64,000 nt of DNA from Cheiracanthium punctorium (Eukaryota > Arthropoda > Arachnida > Araneae > Cheiracanthiidae). The notes under the pieces were generated by a model. The model was not told where the DNA came from. It did no database searches and saw only the letters and a list, made by a program, of their open reading frames with translations. The translations under genes were made by a program, and so were the position numbers. Shown here piece by piece: positions 11,471 to 23,236 of this stretch. How positions within the stretch are numbered: position 1 is the first letter of the stretch; the number at the start of each line of letters is the position of its first letter. Location of the stretch: positions 992,001 to 1,056,000 of the forward strand of contig JAWZYV010015814.1 in the NCBI GenBank assembly GCA_038373885.1. The letters are read 5' to 3'.

Positions 11471-11839
11471 ATAATTTTATTATACTAGATAAAATATTAT
11501 AGTTAATAAACCTTTTGCTTAGTTAAACTGGATGTGATTCTTTGAATAAATTTGAATATTCATTAACTTTGAATATCCCTTAACAATTCAAGTGCAAATT
11601 TAAGCAATCTTATTAGAATAGCTGCTGGAAATATCAGTTTAGAAAGTTTTCCATATGACAAGCTGTAAAATTTTTTAATGAACGGAAAAATCTGTGTTAT
11701 TGAAATTGTACTATAAATAAATAAAATGTTAAACAATATTTATGTTCTCACCTAACTTTCAGAAATCTCACTCAAAATTTTTGGATGGGTGAGAAATCTC
11801 CCCCAATTTTTTTTTTCTAATGGGAGCCCTGGTCTAGAC

Positions 11840-12721
11840 ATTCATTATTTTAGACAAAATGTTTTATTAGAACCTTTTTTTTTTCTTCTTTTTTTTTAAA
11901 GGGAAACTTCTTTAGGCGCGTTGAGAGTGAAATTTCAAGGTCACGGCAATAACGCCATGATGAGGCTGGGACGATTTTGGATTTTAACAGACGGAGAGAG
12001 CTACCAGATAGATCGACAGAGAGAAAGAGACAAAAATAGTAAGCATGCTATACTCTATTGCTGCAGAGAGTTTTCTTTCTCCTCCTTGTGCTAGATTCGT
12101 TCTTAAGAAAGTGTACGCATGTGCTGAATGTAAACACACATTGTGCACTGGGCGACGAAAATGCTGGAGCGCTGACTTACAGTTGGTAAAGTCAATTATC
12201 AATGTTATATTGTTATTAACAAACTATTATTCACAAAACCCGATATCCAAGTAAGAAATATTTTATGTATTCTTTTTGTATACATCCTCATTGTAATTTG
12301 AAATTTAAAATCCATGTATATTAAATGATTTTTATGTTTGTCTAATGACTTAGTGTGCTTAGTAAATTTATTATTTTATTTACTATTTTCAAATTTTATT
12401 TTAATACTGAAAAATTAACCAACCGAACTTGTAAAATATTTTTACATTAATTTTTTAAAAATCTTTTTAATACTATGCCTCAATACTTTGAGTACCTACA
12501 ACATCTGACTTTTGATCTGTTTTCAAATGTTATCTTTAATTTTAGTCTTTAATTTTTATCTCTGACTACTTATTTGACAATTGAACAGTTTTTTTTTTTT
12601 TTTTCCCCAGTATAGTTAAATAACTTTTAGGGAATTCTTTAAGCAAAGAGAGAGAGAGGAAAATTTTTCTAGAAACAGAACATTTCGACAAAATACAGTA
12701 AGAACATTAATGTTCTTATCA
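11840..12721. other. Unannotated AT-rich stretch
   Basis: Poly-T runs occur near 11875-11898 and 12590-12604. The overlapping small frames at 11984-12202 and 12045-12254 have no recognised domain. Confidence 0.5.
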
Positions 12722-12729
12722 ATCAAGTA

Positions 12730-12906
12730 CAGGGGCTAGCCAAGGGGGGGATAGGGGGGTCATAACCCCCCTCCCATGAGGAATTTTTTTCCATACAAAA
12801 TGTATATTCTTCACTACATTATCACACACACGTATACATAAATATGAGTTGTAGTAGTCGTAACCCCCCCCCCCCCCCCAATGAAAAATTTTTGGCTAAG
12901 CCCCTG
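12730..12906 (-). mobile_element. hAT MITE, CAGGGGCTAGCC ends, exact TSD
   Basis: The exact duplication ATCAAGTA flanks it (12722-12729 and 12907-12914). Termini are CAGGGGCTAGCC and, inverted, CAGGGGCTTAGCC. The interior CATTATCACACACACGTATACAT is the reverse complement of the copies at 34124 and 38491, so this copy is in the opposite orientation. Confidence 0.9.
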
Positions 12907-13033
12907 ATCAAGTATAATGAAGAAATTTCTTGATTTGAAGGCTCCCCCCCTCTACTAGGAGAGCGGGGCAGCTGACTCGCCTGCACCCGGCCTTAGTCAA
13001 GCTCTCTAAAAATATCAGCGAGAATCAATGGCT

Positions 13034-13424
13034 TTAACCCTTTAACGCGCAGTGATCCCGCTCTGGGAACACCCAACTCTGACGTTTTGACTGTTGCCAG
13101 TCACGAAGAATAGATTTGATTTCTATAAAAATAGTTGCAGGTGACATAGCTCCACGAGAACTCTTTACTTTTTAGCACGTCATTTCCCGTAAAAAAATGG
13201 TCACGATTCTTTTTAACAGCACTGACATCTGCTGAAAAATGGAAGAATGCGAGATCAGCTGGATAGATTGCCCAATGCTGAAAAAAGGGCAGCCGTTGCC
13301 ATCGCTCGACTTAACGACCAGCAAGATGGCGGACGATCGAAACGTTCATCGCGTGCCACAGAGCTAGAGACCCTTCTTTTGATGCAGCTGGTTGTGCCGC
13401 GGCACAGCCAGCTGCATAAAAAAG
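13034..13424 (+). mobile_element. Half-length palindromic TTAA MITE
   Basis: It starts with TTAACCCTTTAACGCGCAG and follows the element at 461 as far as the centre. It ends in the short hairpin GATGCAGCTGGTTGTGCCG / CGGCACAGCCAGCTGCAT. The right arm and right TTAA terminus are missing. The frames at 13247-13456 (+) and 13255-13452 (-) are shadows of it. Confidence 0.8.
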
Positions 13425-13590
13425 GGGGGGAATTACTGGAAAAAAATTGCAATTAGCTGTTTGGTTCGTTATCAAGGAAACAACACTAATATTGATTTTC
13501 TTGGTTGTTCAATAAGAAAATGCTCTAGCATTTAATTTTTTTTGGTTGATCATCCAGGAAACATCACCACTAGTACTTATCTTCCTGGTT

Positions 13591-13872
13591 CACGCTTAAA
13601 CCAAACGAGCGAAATTCGATCATTCGGAGCGATTTTTTGGCCGAGTTTTCAAAGGTGCGTTTCTGCTTTAGGCTCGTTTTTCGATCACAATAGCGGAGCG
13701 AAGTAAGGGAGTAGGGGAATTCTCAGAAAAAATGACGTAGCGAGGAGGGGGAATTCTCAGAAAAAAGACTACTTAAAGAGCACTTTTGCGGAAATACCGG
13801 TAAGTTTCCATGGAAACGGAGCGCTCCGCAATGTATCGGGTTTTTTTTTTTCGCTCTTTGGGTTTAAGCGTG
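13591..13872. mobile_element. TIR MITE with CACGCTTAAACC ends
   Basis: The left end CACGCTTAAACCAAACGAGC and the inverted right end CACGCTTAAACCCAAAGAGC form a TIR of about 25 bp. A tandem GGGGAATTCTCAGAAAAAA motif occurs twice inside. The TSD is unclear and the superfamily is not determined. Confidence 0.7.
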
Positions 13873-15228
13873 TTGATCATTAAAAAGGAAAACCAAGAGT
13901 CTTCATCTTCTTCCTGGAGAAACAGAAAACCACCTTCTTAGTTAATCATTAAAGGAAAAAACGACAAAACTATGGCATTCGTTCATCACAAGGAAATAAG
14001 AAGCTATGCCATTCATTGCTCCTCCAATTAACGAACGTAACACGCCGGCTTCTAATATACACTATTTTCGTACGAAGATATTTCGGTTATTACTGAAAGA
14101 CGATAGCACGCTTTCTGAATAAAAGTTTTTTTATAGATGTGAAATAATAGCATTTTCGTGCTAATAATTCTTATTTAAGCACACGATTCTCAGTTAATTG
14201 CGTTCAACGCATAGTAAACCAATACATGAAGTCATAAAATCTGACAAAGAAAATCAATCCAGCCGTGAAAAGATACACAGTGAAAATTTCTAAAAGAATC
14301 TGTAACAAAAATGACACATGTTCGTTGCAAAATAACAGTTATTTTTTTATTGTGTGAAACTTGGGATTTTAGCACTCCCACTCCCCCCTCTTAGACGATG
14401 GAATTCAGCCAAAAGTTCACTTTTAAAGATAGAAATGCAAGGAAGTTCGTTCTAGGTTTTTTCTTCAATTTAACAGTAACTTGACGTTTGTTGTTAAAAT
14501 ACAATTTCTGACAGTACAAAAAAAAAAAAAAAAAAAAAAGTTACAGGAAAGCAAGAAATAATTGTGTTACAGTGTTCCGTTGTTACTCAAGTAAATTGCT
14601 TTATAAACTTAATACTGATTGGCTGTGGAATATTTGTAGTTAGTTCTACTAAAATGGAGTTGCTTTGTAGTGTAGGGTTTTTGACATTTTTACTTTCTTT
14701 CAAATGAAAATATAAGGAAAAAAAAAATTCTAGTATGTGCGGACAGGGCTGCCTATTTAGCCACTTTTTGTCTAGATTTTGGCCAACTGGCAATACGGAA
14801 GTATTTTGTAAATCGGAAATGAAAGTCCAAACGACTCTAAAAACACTACTACCGTATAGAATTTTAAGAGTCCTTGCACATCTTAACCCATCTTCCCTGT
14901 GAAACATATCGCAACATCCATTTTTTTTTTGGCAGCGCGCCAAAGCCGATCTTTGGGCGAGCAGTATACATCTTAGCCACTTATAGGGGGCTAAATATCA
15001 AATTAAGAAAGGGTGCTGATACAACACCTGGGATAAAGCTCAGGGATAATACTGACTAAAATATCGATACCACTAAGATTCTTTTCTCAGTGATTCGGGT
15101 AGGTGTGGAACCGTAACCAATTAATTTCAATTTTTCATTTTATTTTACTTTCGGGGAAGAGGAGCGGGGAAATCACATAATCTTCCAATGTAAAATAGGG
15201 AAATGTTTTCCAAGTATTTGAAACAAAG
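13873..15228. other. Unannotated AT-rich stretch
   Basis: Poly-A at 14518-14539. CAGGGCTGCC at 14748 looks like a hAT left end but no matching right end was found. A 118-codon minus frame (14587-14943) crosses T-runs and shows no domain. Confidence 0.5.
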
Positions 15229-15300
15229 CATTGGCGTAAACTGGGTCCTGTTACATTGGGGGGGGGGGGGCAAAATGTTTCCTATTGCAGGAAATATCAT
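15229..15300 (+). repeat. Possible hAT MITE end fragment
   Basis: CATTGGCGTAAACTGGG followed by a 14-G run resembles the left end of the CAGTGGCGTA-type hAT MITEs. No partner end or TSD was found. Confidence 0.3.
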
Positions 15301-15340
15301 TTTCAGATAGGTTATCTCTAAATTTTCTTGAATTTTAGGA

Positions 15341-15604
15341 AGTGGGGAGGGAATTGCCTCCTTTTGGCCTTAGGGTAGAATTCTCCGCCGGTGGTTTCCG
15401 AAATCGTCGGTGGTTAGCTGCCGACTGGGCAGAACCAGTTGTTTGGTTAGCGACTGCGCTAACGATTCCGGAGGCCATCGGAAAGTCGTTTAGCCAATCA
15501 CATGAACCCCTTGACGCTCCTCCCTAAAACTCCACCTCAAGGCGGGACAGAGTTAACGACTGCGAAAAATTAGCGACGAGCGGAGAATCCAGCACGGCTA
15601 TGAA
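15341..15604. promoter_or_regulatory. CpG-rich promoter-like island, left part
   Basis: It is strongly CpG-rich compared with its flanks, with a CCAAT box (TTAGCCAATCACATG near 15490) and a GC-box-like GGCGGGACAG near 15542. The hAT element at 15605 separates it from 17130-17720, which continues it after the shared TSD. The 61-codon frame here shows no domain. Promoter identity is inferred from composition and motifs only. Confidence 0.35.
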
Positions 15605-17121
15605 CAGGGTTGCCAACCGTCCCGCTTCTAGGACATCCTGCGAAAGATGTGTGCGGGATGCCCAACGTCTCGTTTTTTGAATAGAATAAGTAATTTAATA
15701 ATTTGATAAGTTAGAAGAAGTTTTAAGCAAAATAGGTTTCTTTTATGAATAAATATGATTTTAGCGGAAGTGATTGTATACTGTGTTTCTTTTCCAAATA
15801 GGTATGGATGGGGTGTCAATCTTTTTCAGTCTGCGAGCCAAAAAATCGAAAAATACCTTACCAGGGGCCAATGCAGTGTTGCATTCATAAAAACACGGGT
15901 CTTTTGGGGGAAAAGGCTGTGCAGTCTAATGAAAAAGGTAATAGATCACTTTGAAGAACGCTTGCAGAATTCTGTAAGTACAGAATTAACAATATGAGAA
16001 AGTCTAATTGAATTAAACAACGCTGGAGCAGCATTTTTTGTACTTTCGCTATATAAAAAGATATGAAAACGTTATTTTTCATCTTTGAACAGTGCAACGT
16101 AATGGGGATTTTACATGAATTTTATGATGTAGTGCACAAAAGGCTTATGTGAAATGAAAACAGAAATAACAAATACCAATGAAAATACTAATCTAATATT
16201 TCTGCCAATTGTTGATATCAGTGATGATTTTCTGAGTTAAAAAGCTATCATTGAAGGATTTTTATATCTTAAGACTGATCACGATCTGTAGATATAATAG
16301 TCTTATTGTTAAATACTACACTATTTAATGTAAACCATAACTAGGATTGCTTTTATGAATTGAAAACAGTATGATAAAATAAAAAAATTAATATTTTCAC
16401 AATTTTGTTCACACTTTGCCAGTACTTGTGTTGTATTAAAGGAAGCAGCCAAATTTTTCTTTTTTTTTTCAGAAAGTTTAACTAAAGACACTTAATAGGG
16501 AAATAAAAATGACCTCGCAAAAATGACAAATGCGTTCCATGCAAATTAATTTTTATGGGACTCGCGGGCCATAAGTTGTGCATCCCTGAAATAGGTAGTG
16601 TTACGATTTCAATCAATACAGCTTATATATTTTTTCCGAATAAGTAATTATCATAATCTTAGTGGATGCGTTTTAAGACTAAGTTCTTTTATAAAGATAA
16701 TATATTATTGATACCTACTATAATGGTTTGTTTTAATTATTTCTTAAATGCCATAGTAAAAAGGTTTTGCTTCTTTTTGTGAAGGGAAGTAAGTTAAAAA
16801 CTTCATTTAATTTAATTGCTAATGATAGTACTGTTTGTTCTGATTTGAAAGAAGAAAGAGGAGTCCATAGTAATTAATGTTAATTTTCATTAGTTAGCCC
16901 GATTGTTCAAACTTTTGTTAACTATATTGCATGTATCATTATGCCATATTAGTAAGCATAATGTTCAATAAAACTATTTAAACTGTGAAAATTAAATCTT
17001 TCTTTAATTGTGCTTTTTGCCTTTCTGTAAATGAGTAAGCTGGGTCCCGCATTTTTGAGTCACGCCCCGAATTATAAACAGGAAAGTCCCGTAAATTGGT
17101 GAACCAAAGTCGGCAACCCTA
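15605..17121. mobile_element. hAT element, CAGGGTTGCCAAC ends, exact TSD
   Basis: The exact 8-bp duplication GCTATGAA flanks it (15597-15604 and 17122-17129). Termini are CAGGGTTGCCAACC and, inverted, TAGGGTTGCCGAC; GTCCCG words follow inside both. A second hAT-like element (15804-16588) sits inside, so the outer element proper is about 0.72 kb. No transposase motif was seen. Confidence 0.9.
15804..16588. mobile_element. Nested hAT-like element inside the hAT at 15605
   Basis: The exact duplication AAATAGGT flanks it (15796-15803 and 16589-16596). The left end carries GGGGTGTCAATC and CTGCGAGCC; the inverted right end carries CAGGGATGCACAAC and GCCCGCGAG. Its insertion postdates the outer element. 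The frames at 15755-15997 and 15885-16097 have no recognised domain. Confidence 0.8.
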
Positions 17122-17129
17122 GCTATGAA

Positions 17130-17720
17130 CAAAGCATGGAAATGGAATCGAAATTTTTGGAATGATGTTGCGTGGGCATATGCTCTTTTTTCACCGGTGC
17201 TGCGCTTATCCTTCTGGGATTTGGAAAAAAAAAAAAAAAAAAAATCCATTTATTGCAAATGAGCTTTCAGCAGCTATCACTGACAGACAGATCGACGTCG
17301 GCTAGTGTGTCAATTATAGAGGGTTACACTGCGCAATTCATGAAGGCGGGTGTATCTGTCATCAGCTCCCGTCCGTCAAAAGGGAGGGCATGTGGGATCT
17401 ATCTATCTCCCATCCACTGTCTGTCTGCAAGCAAAGGATGGAGAAACAGAGTAGATTCGATCTATGAAGTTTGTCGAGTTTCTCTTAGACGCCTTTTTTT
17501 TTTTTTTTTTGAGTCCACTAGACTGCTATTTCGTTCACTCCAGGGCTTCCTTCCGTCGACATAGTTTTGTAAACCGATTGGAATCGACACGTTTTCGTTG
17601 CATTGTTTCAATAGGATTGACAGATCGACGGGGGAAGGGGGGGGGAAGTCACCAAGGTTTGCAATTTTTGACGATTTATCGCGATAAGTTTGACGTCAAA
17701 AAACTGCGAAACTAGCTCTC
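17130..17720. promoter_or_regulatory. CpG-rich promoter-like island, right part
   Basis: It continues the island cut at 15604. The segment is less AT-rich than its surroundings (e.g. CAGATCGACGTCGGCTAGTG, ATTGACAGATCGACGGGGG) and includes poly-A near 17225-17244 and poly-T near 17492-17511. The frames at 17172-17564 and 17464-17715 run through the homopolymers and lack a domain. Confidence 0.25.
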
Positions 17721-18880
17721 CGATATCTTCCATATTTGGCTAGAAACTGGAAAACACGTTTGTTTACTACAAAGGTGAAGTTAGAATATATATATATATA
17801 TATATAAGTTAGAATATGCCAGGCGAAGATTGTAAAATAGTTTTAGCCGGTGAATTGAATGTTAATGTCGATCCCAAAGAAGTGTTTTATGGAACAAGGA
17901 AGACAAATACGGCTTGTTTATAATTCAATACTTGTTGAAAATTTATGTGTATGAATTTTATTTAAAAAACTGAAATTACTTTCTATACTAACTACTTCCT
18001 ATTGGTACAACTAATATTTTCATAAAATGGTGTGCCGCTCTGGGAAAACTTATAAAGGAAAACTGAAACTAGCATCAAGAATTATCCATCATTTATTACT
18101 TCAAGCCTAAGTACAACCTTTTAAATGACTTGAAACTACATCATATGAAATACTGCCACAAAACAATCAAAATCCCATCCAATATTTCGACGGAAAGATT
18201 AAATCTTATTTAAACTTGCAAAATAAATGCGACTAACGACAGTTTGAAGGAGGGGGGAAAAAAATCACGTACTATCTTTTCCAATTTGTTTTCGCATATT
18301 TTAAACGACGGTTTAAGACATTTTGTATGTTTTCGAAGCAAGATGATTTATTTTAACTAAAAGTTCTTGCATGTTCAGAGAGTACGGGTAAGCAGAACCT
18401 AGTAATAAATCATTATGGGTAAACTTGTGTCCAAAATTAGTAGGTTGACGTTCGGAAAATCTTTTTTCTTTTAGAAATTGAGGATCGATATCATGACGTT
18501 TACAGTATCTGAATATTTAAAATATTTTCAACATTTTAAGTAAATGTTTGACCAACCCGATACAGTCAAAATGAATCAAATATTTTCATTATTAATGAGA
18601 AAGTAATTGAAGTGGTCATACTTACCAGTGGACCAAGTCAGAACTTATGTATTACATGGATCGCAAAGCTTATCGTGTGTGTCCCGCACTTGAAACAGTT
18701 TCATGGGAAAAAGACAAAAAAAAAAAAAAACTCCATAAAACACTTGTGAGTATCAGTCTTCCATATACTCATCAATGTACCCCCAGGAGTATCGTATGCA
18801 GTTGGCTTGATTTTCAGTAAAAAACTTTAAGGAATGATCGAAATTTTACGTTAATTTTTTTTGTTGAATCTATATAACCA
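17721..18880. other. Unannotated AT-rich stretch with (TA)n
   Basis: A (TA)n lies at 17787-17806. Nothing else was recognised. Confidence 0.5.
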
Positions 18881-18884
18881 GTCG

Positions 18885-19200
18885 CCCTCGGCGTAAAGAA
18901 TGGGCCGCCGATGGCAGCTTCGTGGCCAAAATGTGCAACCTAGAGCACACTGGCCGCTTCGCGACTGGCTTGTACAATCTACGGCACACAGGCCTCTTCG
19001 CAACCTGCGAGTCGTCCGCCTTCAGCAACCAGCTGGTCTGACCGTTTCACGTCCAGCCTATGCAACGTACGGGCCGCGTATACACGTTTCGATGACCGGC
19101 GATCAACTGGTCCGCCGGCGGCTTCTTCGCGACCAGAACGGGCAACCTACGGGCTACCAAAAAAGAAAAAAAGAAGTGCAACCTACAGGCCGGTCGCCGT
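18885..19200. repeat. GC-rich degenerate minisatellite-like block
   Basis: GCTTCGTGGCC, GCTTCGCGACTGGC, CTCTTCGCAACCTGC and CTTCTTCGCGACCAG recur, alternating with CAACCTACGGGC-like words, in an otherwise AT-rich region. The frame at 18900-19298 (+, 132 codons) covers it, with a composition of Arg, Gln and Leu typical of translated GC repeats rather than a known domain. Coding is unlikely. Confidence 0.6.
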
Positions 19201-20204
19201 TGTTTTTCTTAAGATATTGGATTCAACAGAAAGAAATTCTACGTTTTTCTCATCTCGAAGAGTGTTGCCAATTTCTAAAAAAGAATTCTTACAAATAGGT
19301 GTTTAAGCGTCGTGCAAACAGAATTTTATACATTCTTAATAAATTTGCCCAAAGTCTATAAAAATTTTCAGTTAAATAGAACTTAAACATTAAATAAAAC
19401 TGTCCTTGCATTGCTTGTCACGCAAAAGGAGTATTTTCGCCAGCATATGACATCATCTAATCGATCTACGCGTGATTTTTTTCTCAAAGAATCAAGGAAT
19501 GACTCTTCTCTGTTTACTTTTCAAGGCGTGATATCTCGATAGATATTTAGAGTTGAAAGTAGCTGCAAGTTAAAAAAGGGTTATTTTTTTAGAGATCTTT
19601 CGAACTGTATAAAAAGCTTTGCCTTTAGTTAGATAAATATGTCATTTTTATCAAAATTTCACATGGCGGCAGATGCACTGGGAGCGATAAGTCGATCCCG
19701 GAATTGTTTTTCAGGTCTTTTATTATTTAGATACTAGACAGGACTTTTATTATTTAGATACTAGAAGTCAAAGCCCGTTGTGGAGGCAATTACAGAGAGC
19801 GATAGAAAAAACGTTGGATGAAAATACGTCTATACTCAATATATTTCATCTTCATCCACCTAAAACAAATAACTTCTCACATTCAATTTTTATTACAGAC
19901 CCAAATCTAATTTCATGCTCTTCTGGAAACTCGCGGAAACTTTTCGCATTCGAACGATTTCATTTTGTGTACACAGTCCCTCTTATTTCAATGCTTCAAG
20001 CAGACGGAATGCATAAAATATATAAAAAAAATTAAATTATGTTATCTGGAAAAACTGTTTAAAACGAACTGAAATCGCAGTTTTCCCTTGAAAGCCTGAT
20101 GCCGTGACTTCAAATAAGACGCCATTGTCAACTGCCGAGAATCATTTTGTCACGGAAATGATTCACTTTTCCTTACTCTAGGAAATAAAATGGAGCTGAA
20201 AATA
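19201..20204. other. AT-rich stretch with a 27-bp tandem duplication
   Basis: CTTTTATTATTTAGATACTA repeats at 19717 and 19744 (period 27). No gene was recognised. Confidence 0.6.
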
Positions 20205-20290
20205 GCCAAAAATCTCTTAAAAGTGAGGGAACGGGTGGATTTTCAGATTTTAAAAGTAGCGCAGATTGTTTTCAAGCACATCGTAAAAAT
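20205..20290 (-). repeat. Fragment of Helitron-like element 1, reverse strand
   Basis: AATCTCTTAAAAGTGAGGGAACGGGTGGA-type sequence (read in parts: AATCTCTTAAA, GGGAACGGGTGGA, TTTCAGATTTTAAA) is the reverse complement of the repeated segment at 22850-22880 and 23090-23120. Confidence 0.6.
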
Positions 20291-20698
20291 GGTGTAGATG
20301 TTATTACGCTTTTTGTGATTTTTAATCTTTTTTGAAGTTTTTAATCTCCTTGGAGTAATGGCGGTAAAAGTTTTATTTGAAGTGGTTGCTTGGAATTGTT
20401 AGAGAGTGAGTCAGTGAGTCAGGGATCAGCGTAACTATAGAGTAGGATAACTGCAGTTCTAATGACATATTTATTTCACAAATAAATTAATTAAAAGCAA
20501 AAACATTCGTCTAGTGAAGGCACTGTTAAAAATTAGAAATATAAATCATGTCTAAGGTGTGTGTTACAAACGCAAGCACTTTCCAATACGAACTTAACCG
20601 AGGATTGTTGTTCAGCGCAGAAATTAACCTATATACTCCCATCGTTGCAAAAACGCGACTGCAGCGTTGTTCGCATCAGTTTCATCCTTTCGTGTTTC

Positions 20699-20843
20699 CA
20701 GGCGCGACCCGACATGGTATGCAAGGTAAGCATCGCATCGGTGCGCCACCTTCGAAGGGGCGTCATTTCGAAGAACTGAAGACAAACTGGATCTAGACCT
20801 TACAAGAGGGCGCCTTTTTTACGTTCGCAGGGGACCGCCCCTG
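20699..20843. mobile_element. hAT MITE of the CAGGGGCGGCACGG family, short copy
   Basis: The ends are CAGGCGCGACCCGACATGG and, inverted, CAGGGGCGGTCCCC. The flanks CGTGTTTC and TCTGTTTC match at 6 of 8. Internally GGTAAGCATCGCATCGG, CTTCGAA and TTTTTTACGTT match the copy at 34845. Confidence 0.65.
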
Positions 20844-20994
20844 TCTGTTTCCATTATTGCTTTGTGACAGCCGCATTCAGAAACCCCGTGCAGGGAAGCA
20901 ATGATGGGCGCAGAAGGGGGAACCCGCCGCCTATTTACATAATGAGGGTAAAGAAAAGTGCTGTACGAATCTTTATCAACAGGGTAAGCGTTGT

Positions 20995-21110
20995 ACAGTT
21001 CATAGCAAATAACATGGATAAATTTCTCAATAAACCATGCATATTTACGACAGATGGAACACAGGCAGAGAAAACAAAGTAATAATCACTTTTCATCTTT
21101 GTTGGGGGAA
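20995..21110. repeat. Dispersed repeat E, copy 1
   Basis: ATAACATGGATAAATTTC, CATGCATATTTACGACA and CACTTTTCATCTTTGTTGG align with 21615-21745 and, at the right end, with 34690-34785. The class is unknown. Confidence 0.5.
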
Positions 21111-21614
21111 AAAAAAATATGTAATACTGTAAATATGTCAAACGCATAGATTGGAAACACGTTCCAATATAGCAAACTTTTTTGAGCCAAATTTGGCGAA
21201 TCTTCAGAGACAACTCAAAAAAGGTGTATATCAGTATTAATGTAATTTTGCAAGACCTTGCAAGAAAAACTTAAATATTAATTCCATTTTTTTTTAGGGA
21301 GGAGAAAGCTGTCTAGACATCTACTGAGTTATGTTTTCAATGAACATATGTTTCTAAAGTACCCTAGACCGTCATGTATTGGAATTATTTTGATTGATAT
21401 CCCTCTAGAACTATAAATGCTGCAGACGTTATTTTCATGGCAGAGCATTATTTTGTAATGTTCAATAAAATGCACCAATTATATTTCCCGAAAATGTCTA
21501 AGTATTAGTACGCTTTAAAGTATTAGTACCCATAGAGCACAATATATTGGAATATTTTGGGTACTCTTGTAAAAGAAGTATACACGCACACCCACAATTT
21601 TCAATAAGATAGAT
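21111..21614. other. Unannotated AT-rich stretch
   Basis: No gene is visible. The words TTGGAATTATTTTGATTG and TTGGAATATTTTGGG before the two repeat-E copies suggest the duplicated unit may extend upstream. Confidence 0.4.
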
Positions 21615-21745
21615 ACTATTGTACATACGAATAACATATATAAATTTCGTAATAATCTATGCATATTTATGGCAACTAGAACGCGCATGGACGGACAGAC
21701 AGACAAACCAAAATCACAAACACTTTTCAGCCTTGTTGGAAATGT
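21615..21745. repeat. Dispersed repeat E, copy 2
   Basis: ATAACATATATAAATTTC, TATGCATATTTATGGCA, GGACAGACAGACA and CACTTTTCAGCCTTGTTGG follow the order of copy 1. Confidence 0.5.
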
Positions 21746-22698
21746 TAAAAAAAAAAAAAAGAAAAGGAAAAATAAAGAAAGATAAATTAAAAACGCTCAC
21801 TATTTATAAATAGAACATCACGTTTGAGTTTTACCCATTTTCACAGTAACTAAAATTCTAATGAATGATATCGATTTAAACGAACTAACCACTAATTTTG
21901 ATACAATTCCGAAGAAAATTATTATAAGGCTATACCTACAAAATATCATTGTATTACGTCCAGATTATTTAGATAGAAGTTCCCTGATCTTACATAGAGA
22001 AACATAAATCAATAGAAAAATAAATGTCAGACAGACTGATAAAAGTCATCCCTACTCAAGCATGAAGACTGGTACAATGAAAGTAGGCATAAAAAAAAAA
22101 AAAAAAAAATTCTGGAGTTAATGCCATGAGTCTTGCACACAAGTTTTAAAATGCATTTTTTTCTCAGCAAGATGTTTTGTGATATATGAGTACATCCTCC
22201 TAGCCTCGGGGAGGAGGGCACGTACTCCCCCCCCCCCTCCTTAGCTTACTATAGAAAACCTTTTATTTAAACTCTCTCCCCCCCACCCAAACAGCCATTT
22301 TTACTGTTGTATATATTACGTGGGTCCCTCCTCCAAAATTTCCATCACCCAACTACAACGGTTATGCATATCATAAACTTAATTTGAAAAATATTTATCT
22401 GTTTTAATGTGCTTTTTATGTTTAAAATTAATTTTCGTAACATCTGCTCGTTGAATAAACTATTTTTAGTAGAAAGTATTAGCTGTCGAGTAAAGTTTAT
22501 AACTTTGAAAGGAGCGTTGTTTTGCAAAATAATTCGTAATTCAATTATAAATCTTTGTAAATCTGAAACATGTTAACGAATTATAGTTCTTTTACAGGAG
22601 CACTCAAAATAATTCCAATGTATTACGGTCTGGATATTTGTGGGCGGTCATAGTTTAAAGCATATTTTAGATAATCATCAAACCAAACAAAATTGATA
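21746..22698. other. Unannotated AT-rich stretch
   Basis: Poly-A near 21747 and 22092, C-rich runs near 22227 and 22279. No gene was seen. Confidence 0.5.
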
Positions 22699-22752
22699 TC
22701 TTATAAATAAAAATGAAATTCTGTTTGTTTGTTTGTTTGTTTGTGGATTTGA

Positions 22753-23236
22753 TTCGTATACAAATCCACAAAAATGGACCTATCGGCCTGAAATTTAGTA
22801 CAGATATGTAAAATAATATAGAATAACTCATAGTCCACTTTAAAACTTTGAAAGTCCACCCGTTCCCGGAATTTAAGAGATTTTTTATGCTCTTCACGCA
22901 AAAATCTTTCCGTAATTGTAACCCCTGTAGTGAAAAAAGTGTGAAATAAGGATCGTAGTTGCCATGTGTGGCGATTTTGCCGAATAAAATGTCGTTCGTA
23001 TACAAATCCACAAAAATGGACCTATCGGCCTGAAATTTAGCACAGATATGTAAAATAATATAGAATAAATCGTAGTCCACTTTAAAACTTTGAAAGTCCA
23101 CCCGTTCCCGGAATTTAAGAGATTTTTTATGCTCTTCACGCAAAAAGCTTTCCGTAATTGTAACCCCTGTAGTGAAAAAAGTGTGAAATAAGGATCGTGG
23201 TTGCCATGTGTGGCGATTTTGCCGAATAAAATGTTT
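22753..23236 (+). repeat. 242-bp direct duplication in Helitron-like element 1
   Basis: TTCGTATACAAATCCACAAA begins at 22753 and again at 22995, and both units run to GCCGAATAAAATG. They differ by only a few substitutions, so the duplication looks recent compared with the rest of the element. Confidence 0.9.

Larger units (their letters stand above)
10657..11831. mobile_element. hAT element, CAGGGTTCCCGC ends, exact TSD
   Basis: An exact 8-bp duplication GTCTAGAC flanks it (10649-10656 and 11832-11839). The termini are CAGGGTTCCCGCTAGA and, inverted, CAGGGCTCCCATTAGA. Near the left end it repeats CTCGCGCA/GCGAGA motifs. The palindrome at 11238-11342 and a (TA)n at 11427-11467 lie inside. The antisense frame at 10835-11077 shows no transposase motif, so it looks non-autonomous. 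Confidence 0.85.

Noticed and set aside
14748..15000. hAT element starting CAGGGCTGCC
   Set aside because: No matching right terminus or 8-bp duplication was found.
18900..19298. 132-codon frame in GC-rich DNA
   Set aside because: Arg/Gln-rich translation follows from the degenerate minisatellite; no domain, no splice context.
22667..23143. 158-codon minus-strand frame with two similar overlapping frames
   Set aside because: It is antisense to the 242-bp direct duplication of Helitron-like element 1; the repeated peptide arises from the repeat and has no recognised domain.
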